This document shows, piece by piece, positions 62,378 to 64,000 of a stretch of DNA of 64,000 nucleotides. Source of the stretch: Candidatus Poribacteria bacterium (GTDB lineage Bacteria; Poribacteria; WGA-4E; WGA-3G); NCBI GenBank assembly GCA_022822085.1, contig JAJECK010000127.1, positions 24,022 to 88,021 of the forward strand, in the 5' to 3' direction. The translations under genes were made by a program, and so were the position numbers. How positions within the stretch are numbered: position 1 is the first letter of the stretch; each line of letters starts with the position of its first letter. Under the pieces are notes generated by a model. It was not told where the DNA came from. It did not search any database and was given only the letters and a program-made list of their open reading frames with translations.

Positions 62378-64000
62378 CTACTGGTTAGCTGCTTGGACAA
62401 TCTCTACTGATGTTTTTCCGAGTTGGTTAGCCACCGCAACCAAATCCAGAATATTCACTGCACCATCCATATTCACATCACCAGAAAGTCCTTCACCGGA
62501 TTCACCGAGTTGGTTAGCCACCGCTACCAGATCCAAGATATTGATCTTGCCATCTGCGTTGAGATCCCACGGAACATGTTCAATCGTTGTTGTGGTAGTA
62601 ATTTCAGCGGTTTTTGTAGTATCGCCTTGTGAAGTTGCTGTAACAACGATTTCATATTCCCCTGGTTGAGTAAGAAGATCACCTGAAACCGTAAATATCA
62701 CATCAACTGATTCGTCTGCCTCAAGTGTAATTTGCAACTGACTTGTAGCAGGTTCTTCGCTGTCAGGTAGACTGAACGATCCGAGAACAGCACCACCGAT
62801 TCCTACTTCTGCTGAAGAACCGAGCATTATCGTATCCTCAGTGTTACCAGTGTTAGTTACGGTGAGTTGATAAGTGATACCTTTGAGAAAATTCCACGTT
62901 GCGCCTGTGAGTTCACCTACACCTTGCAACTGAACACCATATTCCGGTGGAATAGCGGTTATTGTGGTGAGTTGATCGGTTTTTGTGGTATCTCCTTGTG
63001 AAGTTGCCGTAACAACAATTTCATATTCACCCGGTTTCGTAAAGAAATCACCTGCGGCTGTGAACATAACATCTGCTGATGCACCTGCGTCAAGCATAAT
63101 CTCTAACTGAGCCATGTTTGGTTCTTCAGAATTAGGTAGGTTAAACGAACCGAGAACTACCCCTTCAATTCCTACTTCTGCTGAAGAACTGAGCACTATC
63201 GTATCCGCAGTATTACCATTGTTTGTCACTGTGAGTGCATAAATAACACCTTCAACTGCATCCATCGTTGCGCCAGTGAGTGTTTCACTTGATAAAGTGA
63301 CTCCATAAACGGGTAAAACAGTCGTTGTCGTTGTCACCGTTGTCGTTTTTGTATTATTTCCTTGTGAGGTAGCAGTAACCTTGACTTCATAAGGACCTGC
63401 TAAAGCAAGTACATCACCTGAAATCGTCAGTGTGACTTCTGCTGCAGCCCCTGAGTCAAGTGAAACAGATGTTTGGCTCAGTGTTGCATCAGTGCCTTCT
63501 GTTGCTAAGTCAATCATATCATCCGTATTCCCGTTGTTTGCGATTTTGAGTGTATAACTGACCCCATCACTTGCATCAGCAGTTTCAGTTGTCACCTCAC
63601 CGACCCCTTCTAAAGCAATATCGTAGACAGGAAGGATAGTCGTAGTCGTTGTCCTTTCAACTGTTTGGGTGTTATCCCCTTGTGAGGTAGCAGTAACCTT
63701 GACTTCATAAGGACCTGCTAAAGCAAGTACATCACCTGAAATCGTCAGTGTGACTTCTGCTGCAGCACTTGAGTCAAGTGAAACAGATGTTTGGCTCAGT
63801 GTTGCATCAGTGCCTTCGGTTGCTAAGTCAATCGTATCGTCCGTATTTCCGTTGTTTGTAATTTTGAGTGTGTAACTGACCCCATCACTTGCATCATCAG
63901 TTTCAGATGTCACCTCACCGACACCTTCTAAAGCAATATCGTAGACAGGCAGGATAGTCGTAGTCGTTGTGATTTTAACGGTTTTTGTGCTATCCCCTTG
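62378..64000 (-). CDS. Dockerin protein with tandem 106-residue repeats (5' end outside window)
   Basis: The frame is open to the right edge, so the N terminus is missing; at least 540 codons are visible. It has tandem beta-rich domains of the NEW3/CARDB kind, each about 106 residues (YxITVTNNGNTxDTIxL ... VxVTATSQGxxTKT). Two of these (about 63361-63640 and 63679-63960) are nearly identical at DNA level with a 318-bp period. The C terminus is a dockerin with two calcium loops, LNADGKINILDLVAVANQLG and VNMDGAVNILDLVAVANQLG. It lacks the YPNPFNPETW sorting module. It may dock to a cohesin such as that of the 4072 protein. Confidence 0.85.
   Translation of the reverse strand, partial: QGDSTKTVKITTTTTILPVYDIALEGVGEVTSETDDASDGVSYTLKITNNGNTDDTIDLATEGTDATLSQTSVSLDSSAAAEVTLTISGDVLALAGPYEVKVTATSQGDNTQTVERTTTTTILPVYDIALEGVGEVTTETADASDGVSYTLKIANNGNTDDMIDLATEGTDATLSQTSVSLDSGAAAEVTLTISGDVLALAGPYEVKVTATSQGNNTKTTTVTTTTTVLPVYGVTLSSETLTGATMDAVEGVIYALTVTNNGNTADTIVLSSSAEVGIEGVVLGSFNLPNSEEPNMAQLEIMLDAGASADVMFTAAGDFFTKPGEYEIVVTATSQGDTTKTDQLTTITAIPPEYGVQLQGVGELTGATWNFLKGITYQLTVTNTGNTEDTIMLGSSAEVGIGGAVLGSFSLPDSEEPATSQLQITLEADESVDVIFTVSGDLLTQPGEYEIVVTATSQGDTTKTAEITTTTTIEHVPWDLNADGKINILDLVAVANQLGESGEGLSGDVNMDGAVNILDLVAVANQLGKTSVEIVQAANQ

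Overview
The window most resembles a chromosomal stretch from a member of Candidatus Poribacteria or a close relative. This rests on recognised features, not a database search: AT-rich spacers full of small palindromic repeats, extracellular proteins mixing leucine-rich repeats, cohesin and dockerin modules, and a YPNPFNPETWIPY-type C-terminal sorting module. Two Gfo/Idh/MocA dehydrogenases and a PorX-type response regulator fit the same picture. There are no rRNA genes, phage genes, CRISPR arrays or intact insertion sequences. One tRNA (Leu, CAG) is present.

Layout. 0-11.7 kb: a loose branched-chain amino acid locus (ilvB, ilvN, ilvC) interrupted by a frameshifted DMT permease and a 1664-residue secreted haem/LRR/cohesin/dockerin protein, then an MFS transporter and the tRNA. 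11.7-14.2 kb: a repeat-rich spacer and a two-gene module of uncharacterised proteins (DUF6978-like and DUF1828-like). 14.2-20.6 kb: an oxidoreductase, a sulfite/nitrite reductase fused to a TusA domain, a HigBA-like toxin-antitoxin pair, a gene broken by an in-frame stop, and a RelE-like toxin paired with an unusual large partner. 20.7-25.7 kb: a PorY-like histidine kinase with PorX, then RNase E/G. 25.8-32.6 kb: rplU-rpmA with a clear promoter and terminator, two envelope lipoproteins (one OmpA-like), guaA and an M14-like hydrolase. 32.7-43.1 kb (mostly minus strand): an aminotransferase, a giant TPR protein, an anti-sigma/ECF sigma pair, an Ig-like lipoprotein and dprA. 43.2-48.4 kb: livG-livF-lgt, an Rpn-nuclease remnant, proA and a lipoprotein.

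48.4-56.5 kb is a coherent minus-strand haem/iron cluster. From its promoter it reads: IsdG-like haem oxygenase, TonB receptor (broken by an in-frame TAA), HmuY-like protein, a 76-residue orphan, HmuY-like lipoprotein, HmuT, HmuU, HmuV and a ferritin-like protein. A strong Fur-box match overlaps the predicted promoter. Between the first two genes lies a candidate small RNA on the opposite strand. 56.6-64 kb: rpmH, ispH, a GIY-YIG protein, a small unknown, a methyltransferase stub facing a restriction-like protein, a MacB-type permease, a second dehydrogenase, and a dockerin protein running off the right edge.

Two themes stand out. First, secretion and the cell surface: PorX/PorY, the sorting module and the cohesin/dockerin proteins could belong to one type IX-like export and assembly system. 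Second, gene decay and small mobile DNA: three genes are broken by a single frameshift or stop, two more are remnants, and several families of MITE-like or hairpin repeats fill the spacers.
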